A model generated the notes under the pieces. It saw only the letters and a program-made list of their open reading frames with translations, ran no database searches and was not told the origin of the DNA. A stretch of DNA of 64,000 nt. Origin: Cardinalis cardinalis (Eukaryota; Chordata; Aves; Passeriformes; Cardinalidae). The stretch is taken from positions 2,972,367 to 3,036,366 of the forward strand of contig JACDOX010000085.1 in assembly GCA_014549065.1 (NCBI GenBank), given 5' to 3'. Of this stretch, positions 23,872 to 37,800 are shown piece after piece. The number at the start of each line of letters is the position of its first letter. Position 1 is the stretch's first letter. The translations under genes and the position numbers were made by a program.

Positions 23872-24661
23872 NNNNNNNNNNNNNNNNNNNNNNNNNNNNN
23901 NNNNNNNNNNNNNNNNNNNNNNNNNNNNNNNNNNNNNNNNNNNNNNNNNNNNNNNNNNNNNNNNNNNNNNNNNNNNNNNNNNNNNNNNNNNNNNNNNNNN
24001 NNNNNNNNNNNNNNNNNNNNNNNNNNNNNNNNNNNNNNNNNNNNNNNNNNNNNNNNNNNNNNNNNNNNNNNNNNNNNNNNNNNNNNNNNNNNNNNNNNNN
24101 NNNNNNNNNNNNNNNNNNNNNNNNNNNNNNNNNNNNNNNNNNNNNNNNNNNNNNNNNNNNNNNNNNNNNNNNNNNNNNNNNNNNNNNNNNNNNNNNNNNN
24201 NNNNNNNNNNNNNNNNNNNNNNNNNNNNNNNNNNNNNNNNNNNNNNNNNNNNNNNNNNNNNNNNNNNNNNNNNNNNNNNNNNNNNNNNNNNNNNNNNNNN
24301 NNNNNNNNNNNNNNNNNNNNNNNNNNNNNNNNNNNNNNNNNNNNNNNNNNNNNNNNNNNNNNNNNNNNNNNNNNNNNNNNNNNNNNNNNNNNNNNNNNNN
24401 NNNNNNNNNNNNNNNNNNNNNNNNNNNNNNNNNNNNNNNNNNNNNNNNNNNNNNNNNNNNNNNNNNNNNNNNNNNNNNNNNNNNNNNNNNNNNNNNNNNN
24501 NNNNNNNNNNNNNNNNNNNNNNNNNNNNNNNNNNNNNNNNNNNNNNNNNNNNNNNNNNNNNNNNNNNNNNNNNNNNNNNNNNNNNNNNNNNNNNNNNNNN
24601 NNNNNNNNNNNNNNNNNNNNNNNNNNNNNNNNNNNNNNNNNNNNNNNNNNNNNNNNNNNNN
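23872..24661. other. Assembly gap, 790 N
   Basis: An unbroken run of N. Nothing can be said about its content. Its place beside the probable LTR and GC-rich DNA suggests a repeat or GC-rich segment that short reads did not resolve. Confidence 0.99.
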
Positions 24662-25039
24662 GTCCTGGGCCTGCTCTCCACACCCTCTGGAGCTCTCCGT
24701 GCTCTGGGCCGAGGCTGCAGGGGCAGGCCCTGGCGGAGCCGGAGCCTGGCGAGGCAGGAGCCGAGGATCCCTGCAGGATCCCTGCAGGCACTCCTTGGCT
24801 GGGTAATCAGCCCTCCTGCAGCAACACCTGGAGGTGGAAAGGAGAGCATTTTCCCTTCCCATCCTTCGCTTTATCATCTTTCCATTTCTGGCCTTTTATG
24901 CTGCTCCTGTCCCTCATTAGGAGGCGTTTGCCGTCAGCTCGTGCTTTGCTCAAAGCCAGCCTGCACTGACAGAACTGGCTGTGGGCTCTGCTGACAGGGG
25001 CATGAGTAAGAGCTGTAGCAAGAGCTGCTCCAAAGGGTT

Positions 25040-25790
25040 TGTCCCTACAAGATTTTTATTAAAATATAATATTAATCAAAGCTTTCACAAGTGGAACTAG
25101 TGGATCTAGGTTTTGAATGCTTTCTGGGGGTATTATGGTTGTAAATATTTAATGTCCCACTTCTGCAATACAACCCAAGTGTAAATTAAAGGAAAAATAG
25201 TGCTGGGATAGGAAGGCATAATAGACTACATGCAGAAAATTTGAGACTAATTATCATAACTAATTAAAATAAGTTGCTATAACTGTATAACAACGGATTA
25301 AAATTTGCTATGATGTTATGAGAAACATATGTAAAATATCCTCTTGTTGCAGGAAAAATGACTGTTGCCCAATTGTTCCCACGCCATGATGATCAGGAGC
25401 AAACTGGAGTGGAGCTGTGCTGGCCTGCTACTGGAATTGTGTTCCTCATGCTGGTGCAGGGGGTGGGATTGGCTGTGGCTCCTTTGGGAATAGCAGACAG
25501 CCTGCAGTGGGTCCTGGGATGGGCAGCAGCAGCTTGGAACAGAGTTGGAGCTCTGTCCATTCCATGGACATCCTCATTCTGGAGCAGGGCTAACCCAGAG
25601 AGAACATTGGGCTGACTCAGAGAACTCTGTGTGAAATTCCATTAGTTACTACTAATGTATTACTTAAAGCTTAGGTGGTTATTATATTTATTCTATAAAT
25701 ACATTATCCTATTACCCACTATAATACCATAACTATACACTAATCATGTGTCATTATATGCTTAGGTAAGTTTTTCTACCTTTGGTTCAA
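25040..25790. other. AT-rich / GC-richer / AT-rich block, possible unidentified mobile element
   Basis: Two strongly AT-rich arms (about 25040-25350 and 25620-25790) flank a GC-richer core (about 25360-25615). The change in composition at both edges of the core is sharp. LTRs of some bird endogenous retroviruses have such a build, but no family, terminal TG/CA or target duplication was recognised. The short open frame in the core resembles nothing. Confidence 0.2.
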
Positions 25791-27737
25791 GCTGGTTNCT
25801 CTATGGAAAATCACTTTGAGCTCTTTCTTCACAATCTGCCTGCTGTGTCTGCTCCTGCCTGCCCAGCACTGACCCCATTGACTCCCACTCTGCTTCCTCT
25901 CCCTGGGAAGGGCAACAGCTGAAATACAGTGCAAGAAACTCATCTCCCCTTAAAATATAAAACATGTCAGTGATGTATAGCTGTTGCTGCTGTTGATATC
26001 AGTGAAAGCTTATTTAGGTTCAAATGTGTTCAGCTTTTTGACTTCCCATTCAGAAAACATGGCACAGGGAATAACAATGGATGAGTAAGCACAAGTTTTG
26101 GCAGCCAGAGTTAAAGATGTCACCGGAGATTAGGCATCAGGAGCTTTTTAAAAAACTTATGTTATCTCTTTAATGCCATAAAGTNTCAGTTAATGCATTG
26201 AATTGACTGTCACACAGGGTATCAGGACCATGATTAGGCAGTTTCTCAGACTTTGCCTGTCAGCACAAAGATATGCTCTTGGCATCTCTTCCAAAATAGT
26301 TCCCTGAGACTTTGTTTTGGGAAGAGACAGATAAAGTTTTCACTGATTAGATGAGGTAGACTTAAGTAACCAAATGGCAGGAGTGATAAAAGTGATGCAT
26401 GGTGTTGGAGGGGAAAAAGCTAGAGGCTGTAAGGGATAGAGACTCAGGTGGGGGTGGAGAGACTCTGAAATGAGAATAAAGAAATAATTGGCACTGTATG
26501 TTCATCCTTTCTTCCCATTTTGCTCTTTCCTAACCTCTGGTTGATTAGACAGCCTGACCCATCCTTATACCAAGAGATTATTTCCTTTAGAAGTGCAGCA
26601 GAGACCCTGAATCACTGCCTGTACATGCTGCTGGCAGCGTTCAGCGCTGCCTGCTGTCAGTGACACTGCCTGGCCAGGCTGCAGCTGCTTCTTTCCAAGG
26701 GAATTCCAGCCTGCTGGGTGTTGCCTCCTTGTTCCAGCTGTCCTGAGCTCTGCTGTCCAGCTCCTCTCTTTACGAAGTCATTGCTGGGTTGGAACCTTAG
26801 CTTTAGGGAAAACAGTCTTCCAGTGAGACCCAAGGGAAAAATGCTGGGAATATTTCCTTGTTTCTGTGTTTTCTGAGAAGCAGGGTGAGCTTACCAGAGG
26901 CTGATCCCACAGTTTGTCTTCCTGTGTGCAGGTACAGTGCTATGGCTGTACATCTTTGATTTCTCAGCCTTCCACACATAGACCAGTTTNTTTTCATCTG
27001 CTTATCAGGAGAAGCATGGACAGTGAATGTTTTGTGATGTTAAGTTACAATTGGTTCTTAATGTATAATCTTTCATTAGCAGAGACAGAGTCCAGGAAAC
27101 CCTGGACTCTTTGAAAGAAAAGCTTTCTCCCAAATCTGTTGGCCAAGGAAACTTATCTCCCCATCTCAGCCTTCAGCAAGCAGTGGAAGGAGATTTTTTT
27201 NTTTTTAGTTTGGTGAGGCACAGAGAAGGGTACTGTGTTTGAACACCACTCTTTAAAAGCCAGGGTGCAGCGGGGACACTGGTTTGTGCTGCTGCAAAGT
27301 GCCCTGCAGTGGTCTGAGCAAGAGAGGCTTGAGTTAAATGAGCTGGTCCTGAGGTCCCTGGGGACTTGCTTGGGGGTGGCAGGTTTGACAGCAGGTGGAA
27401 CTTTGCCAAAACCACGCAGAGCACAAGCTGCTGGTCCAAGTGAGGCCACGGAGGCTCCAAGGACAGCACAAAGGGCTCAGCTGCCCCACAGAGTGCTGGT
27501 GTTGGTGTCTGGCAGCTGCACTGGCCTCAGCAGGATGTTGCACAGCAGGTATGAAACTTCAGAGTAAAGGAAAAAGAAATAACAGTTGTGTCAAGGCCAC
27601 TGTCCCAAAACCATACAGATTCTGAGGTACTNAAATTGATAGCTCAGCAGCCACCCTGAGCTGCCCAAAAACTGACGCTGAAAACTTCTCCAGTTTCATT
27701 TTATGCAAATGTTCCCCATTCTCTGGATTTTTACCTC

Positions 27738-27788
27738 TTTCCTTTTGAATATTATTTCCTTTTGAATACTATTTCCTTGTGAATACTG
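27738..27788. repeat. Three tandem copies of a 17-base unit
   Basis: Unit TTTCCTTTTGAATATTA, followed by two copies with one and four changes, without gaps. Confidence 0.75.
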
Positions 27789-30700
27789 TTTTCACACCAG
27801 AAAGATGGGAAATGTGTGAGAAGACCTTGACAAGTGTGAATGGCTGCACTAAGGGCCTGATCTGAGCCAGGGTGAATGCTCCATGCCTGGCATGGGAGAG
27901 GGACTGTCTGTTTTGGGATGGTGGTACCTCCCTGAGAGGCTGNACACGATTCTGCTCTCATAATTGGCATCACCACCATCCTCTTCTAATCTGACATGGT
28001 TAGGTTTTTCATTTTNCACTGCACACCAGCTTGCTACATGTTTTTGTGTTGCACAGTCCATTGTTAGAGCAGGATGAGNTGCAGCCCTGCCCTCTCCCCT
28101 CTGCAGAGGTGCCTGGAGGTGTGCAGCAGCTCCTATTACTGTGTGCAGCTTATCTCTTGGTCTCCACCTCCCCCTGCAGCCCCTGAGCTGCCCTTCAGTG
28201 TGTTGCCAGTCCTTTGTGTGTCCCAGGCTTTGGCAGTGATGCTCTCTGCCCNCCCCTCTGTGGGTGATGGGACCCCCCCCATCAGCTCTGCCTCTTGCTC
28301 TATTCACTTTCTGCCATTAAATCACAGAAGGACAAGGGATGCAGAGTCCTTTGTGCAAGCGGCCCACAAAGCCAGGCCACCTGAAGTGTTTACTGTGGTT
28401 TAGAAAGGCTCTAACCTTTAGAGAGCAGGTTTGAGCTTTATTAAACAGCTGGAGCTATTCTGAGGGCCGGCTCCCCCGGGCACTGGAGAGGGGTGAGACC
28501 AGTCTGTGCTGCTAATTGCAGATGCTCATCGTGCACCGAGAGCCAATATCTTTAAGGGGATCAAGGCCACCCCACTGCCTTCAATAANGGCAGGGCATGG
28601 CAGGTCATTATAGCATGGAGATGCAGTTAAGCAGCAGGTTTCTGCACCCCTATTCTTGCCTGGCAAAAAGTGCTGNGAGGGCTTTGGCTGTTGCTAGTTG
28701 GTGTGCCTGGCTTAATTTCTGTTCTAGGAGGAGTTCAGCGTGAATGCAGAGAGGGCTTGGATGCCTGGTGCTGTCATTGGAAATGGGACATGGAGAACCC
28801 CCAGGCAGAAGTTCAGCTCCATGTCCTACTGGAGCCCCAGGGAGGTGTGAGCACATGGGTTGTGGTGCTACAGCAGAGAGCTCTGGGCTACATTGTGGGG
28901 AAAAAGGAGAAAATAGGGAGTGCAGAAACTGCTGGAGCATGGATGAACTCTGGGGTTTCCTTTGTGTTTCCTGGATGTGCTTTGCAATGCTGAGCCCAAG
29001 TGTAAATACGGATACAATATAAGTATCTATTTACTACTAATACTGTGTTTNCTCTACCCAAAATCACCCCACTGTAAACTCCTTCAGGTTGTTAATTAGG
29101 GATGGACTAGTGAACCTTTGTTATTAAAATTCTTCCCACTTCTTCCCTTTTAACAAATGACAGCATCTTTGAGCTTGTGCCAACTTCAATTTTAAACCTT
29201 TGAAAAATCTTTAATTTTCTCAGCCATTTNTTTTTTTACTATTTTAAAACATTAAATATCCATTGAACATAGATCTTGATGCTGATTAGGATGCCTCATA
29301 AAATGAGATCTGTTTTTCCCTACATATCTTAGAGCCAGGAATGCTTAGGAGATGCTCTTTCATCAGCCTGGTACTAAGTGGGAGTAAAGGTGGTGGAATA
29401 GCAGCTGGTTTAGACAGTTTAGGGTGAATGCAGCCACGTAGGAGGTTTATAGTACATTCACATGAGAATAATGTATCTGGAAAGGTCAGATGCTGAGCAC
29501 TGTTTCCTGTTAATGCATTTTGGAAATAGAGAGCAGAATTATGACTTTTAAGGATGGNTGTTTGCCAGAGCCTGATCCTGGGCTCAGGGGTCAGACATTG
29601 CAGGCCACAACATCTACTGAAAACCAGAACTCAGTGGGGTTACCAATTACTGGCTGATTTATTGAGTCAGGTTTTGGTTTATTGCAGTTTTATAAGAGCA
29701 GANTAATTTTTGGTGAAATGTTCTATGTCACCTTTGCATTGTGGGGAATGTATTATTTTTCTGCATGGAGGAGAAACACCTGAAACTGAAGTAAAGTTGA
29801 GTTTGTCCTGGGTAAACCCAACCAGCTGATGGTATCTCACATTTTCTTAAGCANTAAAGTCCAGTGGGTATTTAAACAAATGATAAACTACAACAGACCC
29901 TAAACCTCAATTTCTAACACAATTTTTCAACAGGTTATTTTTTAGCCAAAATGTCAAGTTTGGTTTCTTTCATTTTCATAGGCAGGTCTGCTCTCATTAC
30001 TGCAGACTTGTTCTTATTTCATTCTTGGGGGTTTTGTGCCATAGCAAAACATCATTTGACGAGTAGATTCATAGAGATAAAACCCAGGAAAGTTCCTAGA
30101 TGTAACCTGGGGAAGGACCAATGCTCACCTGTGTAAAGGTATTTTTAAGCCATTTATGTCCGTTCTTGCTTTGTAATGTGTATGACTGAGAAGCAAGGAC
30201 CTAACAAAGCTCCTAAGGCTGGAGTTAGAGAAGTTTCANTGACACATCTAAACTGATGCTGGGGCCCTTTATAAAAGTGTGAAAATGCATCTTCCTCCCA
30301 AGATTTGCTGGGCTTTGTTCTTGCCTCTCCNGATGTAGCATTGCATTAAGAAACAGCAGCCAGGACTGTCTGACCCACTTAAGATAAAGCTAAACTCAAG
30401 AAAAAGCATTGTCATCCTTTAAATAAGAGCTATAAAGGGGAAGCCAAAGCAGGACTATCATCCCTGCTCTTCTCTACCTGCCTCAAAACTAATGGCACTC
30501 TGTGCTTATCTCCAGTGGTGCCACAGGACTGCAGCTCTGCCCTCTCACAGGGATGTCAATCAAAGGGCTTTGCTGGGATAAACAATAACTCTAATTATCT
30601 TGACAGCTGGTGGCAGGAGTTAGGAGGCTCAAAGCTTTCCCAGAGGAGGAGGTAAGATGACAGCAAGCAGAGTTAACACAGCCTCCTGTTGCTGCCTTTC

Positions 30701-33357
30701 CGCCCGCAGAGGGGGCACGGTGGGTCAGGGGGGTGGGTCTGAGGGCAGAGAAAAGACAAAGTGTGAATGTGGTTTGTGCTGCCCCCCGAGTGGGCTCTGC
30801 TGCAGCCAGAGTTACTGCCAACAGCATGACCACCACCACGAGGTGACTTGTCAGGTCCAGGCTCTGCTCCCCAGCTGGACTGGGCCAGCCAAGCTCTCCC
30901 CTGTTAGAGGAACATTAATTCCAGGTTGGGGTAGTTTAAAATGAGCTCAGGTGCTTTGCCTGTCTCTTGCACCTGAGCCATGCACAGCATTTCCCTGGCT
31001 GTTGGGGGAAGACAGTGAGGGGGTTAAGACACCACATTTGCAGCATCCCCTTGAGCAGGAGCTGTTTAACATTCCTTACCAACTCCAGTGCTCACCAAAT
31101 CCTCAGCCCCCAAATAAAGCCCTGCTGGTGTTATCACTTGTGCGACAGAACATCAGGGCCCTGCTCAGATGTTTGTTCTGCTCAAGTTTGTGCTGTGTGA
31201 ATATCCANAGAAACAGTCAGATTCCTCCCTAAAATGAAGTCACCCTTGGCAGTGGTCAGCTGAGGAAGTTGAGAAGACACAATTAACAAGGTGACTTTAG
31301 CAGGCTTAAAAATAGGTCTGTGGGAATGCTTTTAAGGACCTGGAAGGACTTATGTCATCTTGCTGGGGCTGTGCAGAGGAGAAAGCTCTCTGGAAAGGTA
31401 AAATGGGAAAGTAAAATGGGGGACAGTTCTTATATAGCTGTTCCTGATTGTTTTAAGTGTTTTGGGGTCAGCAAAGATCCGGGATTTTCATTTTTATAGC
31501 ACTGAGCAGGTTGTTAATCACACAGATGAGAACCTTGTGATGTTTTTAAATAAACAATAGACACAATTTAATGTCTGTGGCTTGCAAGCACTACAAGCAT
31601 TGTTACTGTCTTTAGAGCATGGCTGTGTGGTTTATAGATTGGTGGTCTGTGGTGCTCTTAAATGTGCAGGAGCTGTGCTAATGAAACCTGGATGCTCCCA
31701 TGGTGTCAGGGCTGGACTCCCCAAGANCAAATCCTCTGGGTGACTTTCAGGCTCTTCAGAAGCCTGTTGGGTTTGAAGTCCAGGTTCATTTTTAAAGATG
31801 TGTGGGTACTGATGTAGTTTCAAAATGAGACACTTCNGGTTGTTTCTGAGCAGGTGCTTTTGGGGAAAAGACTGTTTTTATAGTCTTGACATCCAAGAGA
31901 TCACAGTGGGGGTGTGGCTCAGGGGNCTGAGACCCCTGACATTCTTCCTGAGCTCTCTGGGAGGCACTGAGTGGGAGAAANGTCCCTGACTGGTGGAGAG
32001 CTGAGCCCCATGACAGTCATTTCCCAAGCCAGTTGCAGTTAAGCAGCTGTGGTGGAGGTCTAAAATATTAAATATGTCTCTCCTTCTCTTTCCTTCCCCC
32101 TACAGGCCCTTTTACAGTAGTTTGCAGTTTTTGGTAAAGCCCAGAGCTGTTCACCTCATGCCTGGTTGTGTCTGCTCCCCCAGCTCTGTGGTGCCAAGGC
32201 TGTGGCTGCTGCCCTGGTGTAGCGGGGCTTTGTCCAGAGGCAGCTCCTGGTGTCCTATCCCTGGGCCCACAGAACCACCCAAACCCCAGTTCTTCACCTT
32301 TCCCTTGGGGTTAAACACAGCCACAGGAACCAGGTTTGCAGCCTGCACTCCCAGTGCCAAGGTCCTTTCCCCACTTTTTGGATTTTGCATTTTATCCTTT
32401 CATGTTTGTTATCCTTGCTTTAGCCACTTGCTGCTGCCAGTAATGTGTGCTGTCCATGCCCAACCGTGCCAGACAAAGCATTTTATTTTCAGCAAAATGA
32501 TTCTAAAACCCAGTTTGGTTTCTTCTCCATTAAATAAAATTTTCCTTGGTACGGAGGACNCAATAAATTATGATCTGGGGTTAAAGAAGTCATATGAAGG
32601 AAGGCAAAAGCTTTGTTTTCCTGGTGAGTAACATCAAACAGGAGCCAGTCTGAAAGTGTGAGTCACCCTGACAGATAGCCAAAGATCTTGTGCACTGCTG
32701 GGAACATCACTGTGGAGGGAGGAACCTGAGCATTTCACCCCAGGGACACCAGGACAAAAAACTTCCAGGATTTTTTTTTTTTCCCACAAAACTGCGAACA
32801 TGTGACTGTTTTGCCGAGTTGAGGAGCAGGCAGAACATGTGAGCTAACCTGAGCAGCCACTGGAGTGTTAATCTAGCTTTGAGGAGGTTTCCCCCCCTTT
32901 CTCAGTTAAATCTTCTGTCAAAGTGGTCCTGTCTTACTCAATTAAACCTGTAAGGAACTTGACTGTGCATTTCATCTCCCTGGGGCAGAACTGTAAATTA
33001 GGAGCATATAGCTGAGTTAACTTCCTGAGCTGANGCATAGAAGGACTTTTCATTGGGAAATGTGGCTTTGGTTCCTCTTTTGATTCTTTTATTTTTACAA
33101 ACTTCTAGTGTGAAACTGACTTGCAGATGAAAACTAATGAGTGAAATTACTGCCTTGATGAAGAAAATTCTACTAGCAAGTTGTGAAAAGTACTTTAATC
33201 ATAATTAATAGAATAAAATTAATACTGAACTTAAACTCTTCTCAGGTGCTTTAATTAATAATTAAGTTTAATATTGGTTATGACACATCTTTGCTTGCTG
33301 TCAAATGCCTTGACAGGGCAGTTGGGAGAGCATTGCAGTTCTAGAAGCTTCTGTGAT

Positions 33358-33410
33358 GACAGATTCATAAACATTAGGCTGGAGGGACCTTTGTGATTTA
33401 CTTGTGCTAC
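33358..33410 (-). mobile_element. CR1-like LINE 3' end relic, reverse orientation
   Basis: The words ACAGATTCATAAAC, AGGCTGGAGGGACCTTTG and TTTACTTGTGCTACC follow the order of the reverse-complemented CR1 3' end (ATAGAATCAT, GGTTGGAAGGGACC, AGTCCAACC). It is diverged and short. Confidence 0.35.
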
Positions 33411-34809
33411 CGTGGGCAAATAACCAGTGTGATGAGATCAGAGCATTTGGGCCCAGGGTGTTGTTACATGAGGTGTAGCTGTCTGTCTGATGGGGCAGAT
33501 GCTGCAGCTGCCTCAGAAGCCCTTTTTACTCTTTGCCCAGTCTGTGTTGTACTGAAAGTGCAAGTTCTTCTCATAAGTTTCATGTATCATCCTTTTACAG
33601 TGCTTCAGACTCCTGCAAAATATCAGCCAGGGAATGGTGTCTGATTTATTTATTTTTTTTAATCCAGCATGTGCTGCAGATATTTCCAGCAATATTTGAT
33701 GGCAGGAATAGTGTCAGTGTCTGTGGAGGCTGGGTGGCAGCAGGTCTGACCCTGTGGTTTGCAGTGGCTGTGCTTTTTCTCAGGGCTCAGCTCACCACTC
33801 TTTTCTGCCAGCATTCTGCTCCATGGGGGAAGGTTGAAAATGCTTCTCCTGGGGGTGCCTGACTTGTGTTAAAGTTCCTTCAGCNTTGCACAGGGCTGAA
33901 TGGAGACTTCCTGAGCTGCTCTGGCTTACAGGGGAGGGGGATGTGTTGTCTCCTTTGACCCANCCTCCCAAAATGCAGCCTTGGATCTGAGCAGCTGAGG
34001 AGAATAGGGGAGAATTGCAGAAGTACTCCTGCTTTACCCCCCTCCTGTGTGAGAAGTGCCTTGCTCATTTATGCTTTCAAACATGTCCAGCTTCAAAATG
34101 AAACTGATGCCTGTCCTGGAGGGTAAGAGATGGGAAATGGGAGGAAGCAGAAGCCTCATTCAGCGAGCAGTGTGTGACTCCTGACAGGGTCAGAGCTCTG
34201 CCCTAATGAGGCCACTCTCACCTGTGCAGGAGGGAGGCTGGGACATGAACAGTTGTTCTCACAAGGTCATTGCCTTTGCCTGCAGGTGCTTGTGAAGCCT
34301 CCTGGTAATTGATCCAGTGGTGAACATATTTGGAAGTGTTGTTTGGAACAGCTGACTCTAGTGTTAGTCCTGAAAAACCAGAAAATCTCAGGTAATTCCT
34401 TATATCTTCCTTTTCTCCAACCCTCAAGCTTCCTTAATATTTTNGCTGCACTCTTAGAGTGTTCTATGAAGGTGCAGCAAACTGTAAGGAGGCACTACAC
34501 ATTGGTAAAAAGTGAGCTTTGAGTCCTCATATGCAAATATTCACCCTGGGAGGATGACTGGGTTGTCATCCAGTCAGGGAGTAAACCACTATTGAGTTAC
34601 ATGTCAAATCTAAACTACACCAAATTTTGAATTTCAAATCTCAAACGCTTGCAACACAGTTCTCATAAACAAGTTACANATCAGAAATTAGTCACCAAAA
34701 CCATTGTGACTAACTTTAAATAACAAGATAGATATGGGGAGGGGTGGGGGGAGAAAAAATCTGCTCAGAGATAATTTGCAAGCTGAATAAAATAATATTA
34801 AAATTATTC

Positions 34810-34830
34810 ATCAAGCTTATCAAGCTTGAT
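34810..34830. other. Short perfect inverted repeat, 9-base arms
   Basis: ATCAAGCTT (34810-34818) pairs with AAGCTTGAT (34822-34830) around a 3-base loop, in AT-rich DNA. It may be chance. Confidence 0.5.
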
Positions 34831-37800
34831 TCTTGAGTAATGTTGTGTCATTGCTAGCAGGTGGTGGGAGAAATGGCACAGCATACCATAATTAGTAATA
34901 GCTGTGTATTTTTGATGCTACTTCATCTGTGTGGTTTACGTCCAGATGGTTTTGGAAATGGAATCAAGATAAAATACAACTTCCTGGATCAAAATTTGCA
35001 TTCTAGCTAATGATATAATTCAAAGCTCATTATTGTTTAAAAAAAATCTAAATTGCTAAGGAAGATTATTAGATGTTGGGATTATTCCAACTTTATTGCT
35101 GGATTTCTTTTTTAGCTCAGTATTGCACAAGAGCACCATCACAGATATGAGTTAAAAAGCCATCTTACCATGTGCTTGCATACTCAGTTTTTTCTTCTTG
35201 GTGCAGATGCTGACATGTTACTTGGCCAAACTTTGAGTCCTGACCCTCAAAAGACCTATAATGGAGAAATTTGGCTGACCTGTGATAGCAAGTGCTGTCA
35301 GCCTTGGTTCAAAGGANACTGAAANGGTTTTCCCATGAAGGGTTGTTGGGTAGCACAGTATTGAACTGGATGCAGCAGCATCTTCCTCAGATGGTCCCAG
35401 CCCTCACTTAGANCTGTAATGTTTATTCATTAATTCTNTTTGCTGGGTTACAGAGTTNTCATTTACATGTCTGTAGCTTTTGCTAATACAATTCTGCTTT
35501 CAAGAAGGCTTCAGTTCCAGCACACATCCTTTCAAGCTGCCTCAATCTTTTGACCTGGTGTAGATTTCTAGGAAATCTCCAAGTAATTTCTTCTTTCCCC
35601 TGTGTAACACCATAATCTTGCTTGCATACATCAGCAGTGCTGTTTTTCACAACTGCAGCCTCAAAGTGCACAATTTTAGCCCCTCTTCTTGCTGAAGAAC
35701 TCTGGGTTTTCTATCATGCCAAATTTAGGGTAGCTGTCTACNCTCCTATATCCAGGAGGAAGAAACAGCTCCATATCCATCATATTCCAAGAGAAGTGTC
35801 TGAATGGCAGTTGTTTGTATGATAACTGTTGACCACTTCTGAGGTGAGATATTTTCACTGTGGGTGTCCAGGTGAGCACAGCTGGTCACTATTTGGTGTT
35901 TACATGTCCCTGGTGTTTACAGGCCCCTGTGCTGAGATGTTTGTAGAGAGTTATCCTGCTGCCCTGAGCTCCCAGAAAAGAGAGCAAGCAATGAAGGTGT
36001 GCCCTTTTCCAAGTGAACTTTGTAAAGTTTGTTCTNAGGAATTCAAGCCTCTGGTGAATAACAGGTTTCTGGGCAGAACAAGAACAAAGCAAAATAACCT
36101 GTGGTGAGTGTCCCCTGGGGATGCCAGGGAGGGAGGAATCTGCTTCCCCAGAACAGCAGAGGAGGGAGAGATGTCTGGTACTGAGCTGGATGAGCAAATG
36201 CCTGCTCACAGCCCCTGGTAGTGGGCAAGGGAAAATACCTCCATCAGGCTGAACTGAGGTGCTGTGGGTTTGTTTAACCCAGCTCAGGATTCTGTTTCCA
36301 GAGGTTTTAATGCAAGAAATGTTGCAGCTCCTAGCAGAAGGATGAGTGGATGTGTTGAAACTAAATTTGAGTGAGACAGAGTGTCTGGAGACAGGAAATC
36401 AAGGAGAAGTAAATGAACAAAACTACTTTCTCAGAAAGGGTGGAGAGGTCTGTGGGAAATTCCCTTATCTCTGAAACTGAATTTTGAAAGCCACAACCTT
36501 CATCTGCNCCTAAAACTTTTTCAGTACCTGTTGTTTTCACTGAGCTGTCTGGCAAAAGGGGGTGTCTTTGGCAACAGATTAATACAAGTTAAAATAGATA
36601 NGGCACAAGTCTCTGTAAAACATCTGCCTTATCTTTACATAATGAATTAACAAAGATGAGCTTGAAAGAAATGTAATAAATTATTCAAAAACCTCCTATG
36701 CTTTTGAAATGCTAACAAGTCAAATCCTTTGAGACTGCTTGATCAGATTATGGTGTATCATACAGTAAATCTAATTGGTTATATTCAGTCCNGAATTATC
36801 AGATTTACTAGTTTGGCCAAAATAATTTAAACAGTGCTGAAATAATGCCAAACAATTTTAATGAAAATAAATTCACATTTACAAAATAAGAAACTCTACC
36901 CAAATTCTTTACCGTCTGGGAGCTGGGAATAATTTCCTCTTTTACCAGACCAGTGCTCAGCAGCAGTGCTCATGTGTTCCCTCTCCCTTTTTTTGGGTGC
37001 CCAATTTGAGACTACAAAAGCCTCAATTTACTCAGTTGCCTGGGACTTTCTGAAAGCCAGTCTTCTTTTAAGGCAAACCACAATAAAGACTAAAAATTCA
37101 AATGGAATTTGAATTTGCTCAACTCAATTGCTTCTCACTAAATTGTTAGCATGAAACATGCACTGAAGTAATTGGCTTCAGGCCCAGATATATTTTGTGG
37201 GGTAGAAATCAAATTGCTGTAGGATCCACTCTTTGGTACCTTCTTTGTATGTGGGTTAGGACAGATCCTTGCATTCACCTGCATTTAGGTCTGTGAATCA
37301 CATTCTTCATCATGACCTAAACTGGAAAGGATTGTACATCCTGCCCATTCCAGACACTGCTGTGGGTGGAAATACCTATAAACCCCAGGCTTTCCTCTCC
37401 ACAGATGGAGCTGGGGATGCTCTCCTGCCCTGCCTGTGTGACCACCACCACAGCCCCCTGAGCTGGAGGCACCTGCTGCTGCTCCAAGAGATCCTTGAAG
37501 GGGAAGGGGAGGAAGGATTTTAAGGCATGATCAAGTTGGCCTCTGTGGAGATGATTGAAGTTTCAGCTGCAGCAGTTCTGAATGCAGCTCTGGAGGTGGT
37601 TTTGCTCTGCAGCCCCGTGTGGTGTGAGAACCAGGCATTAGTGGTGATTTGCTGCTGTGTGGGCTGTAAACTACTCAGAAGGAGCTGCTGCAGATCTGCC
37701 CATTGCAGATATTACCAGGCTTTGCTTTATAGGTGATGTGAAAAGGTATAAAAACTTCTTTAGGCTCCTGCTGGGTAATGATGCTGGTCCAAATCACCAG

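Noticed and set aside
23569..24994. Long open frames of 350-430 codons on both strands
   Set aside because: They are made almost wholly of the N gap; only short unrelated ends are real sequence.
32074..32631. 185-codon plus-strand frame
   Set aside because: Pyrimidine-rich low-complexity start and no recognisable motif.
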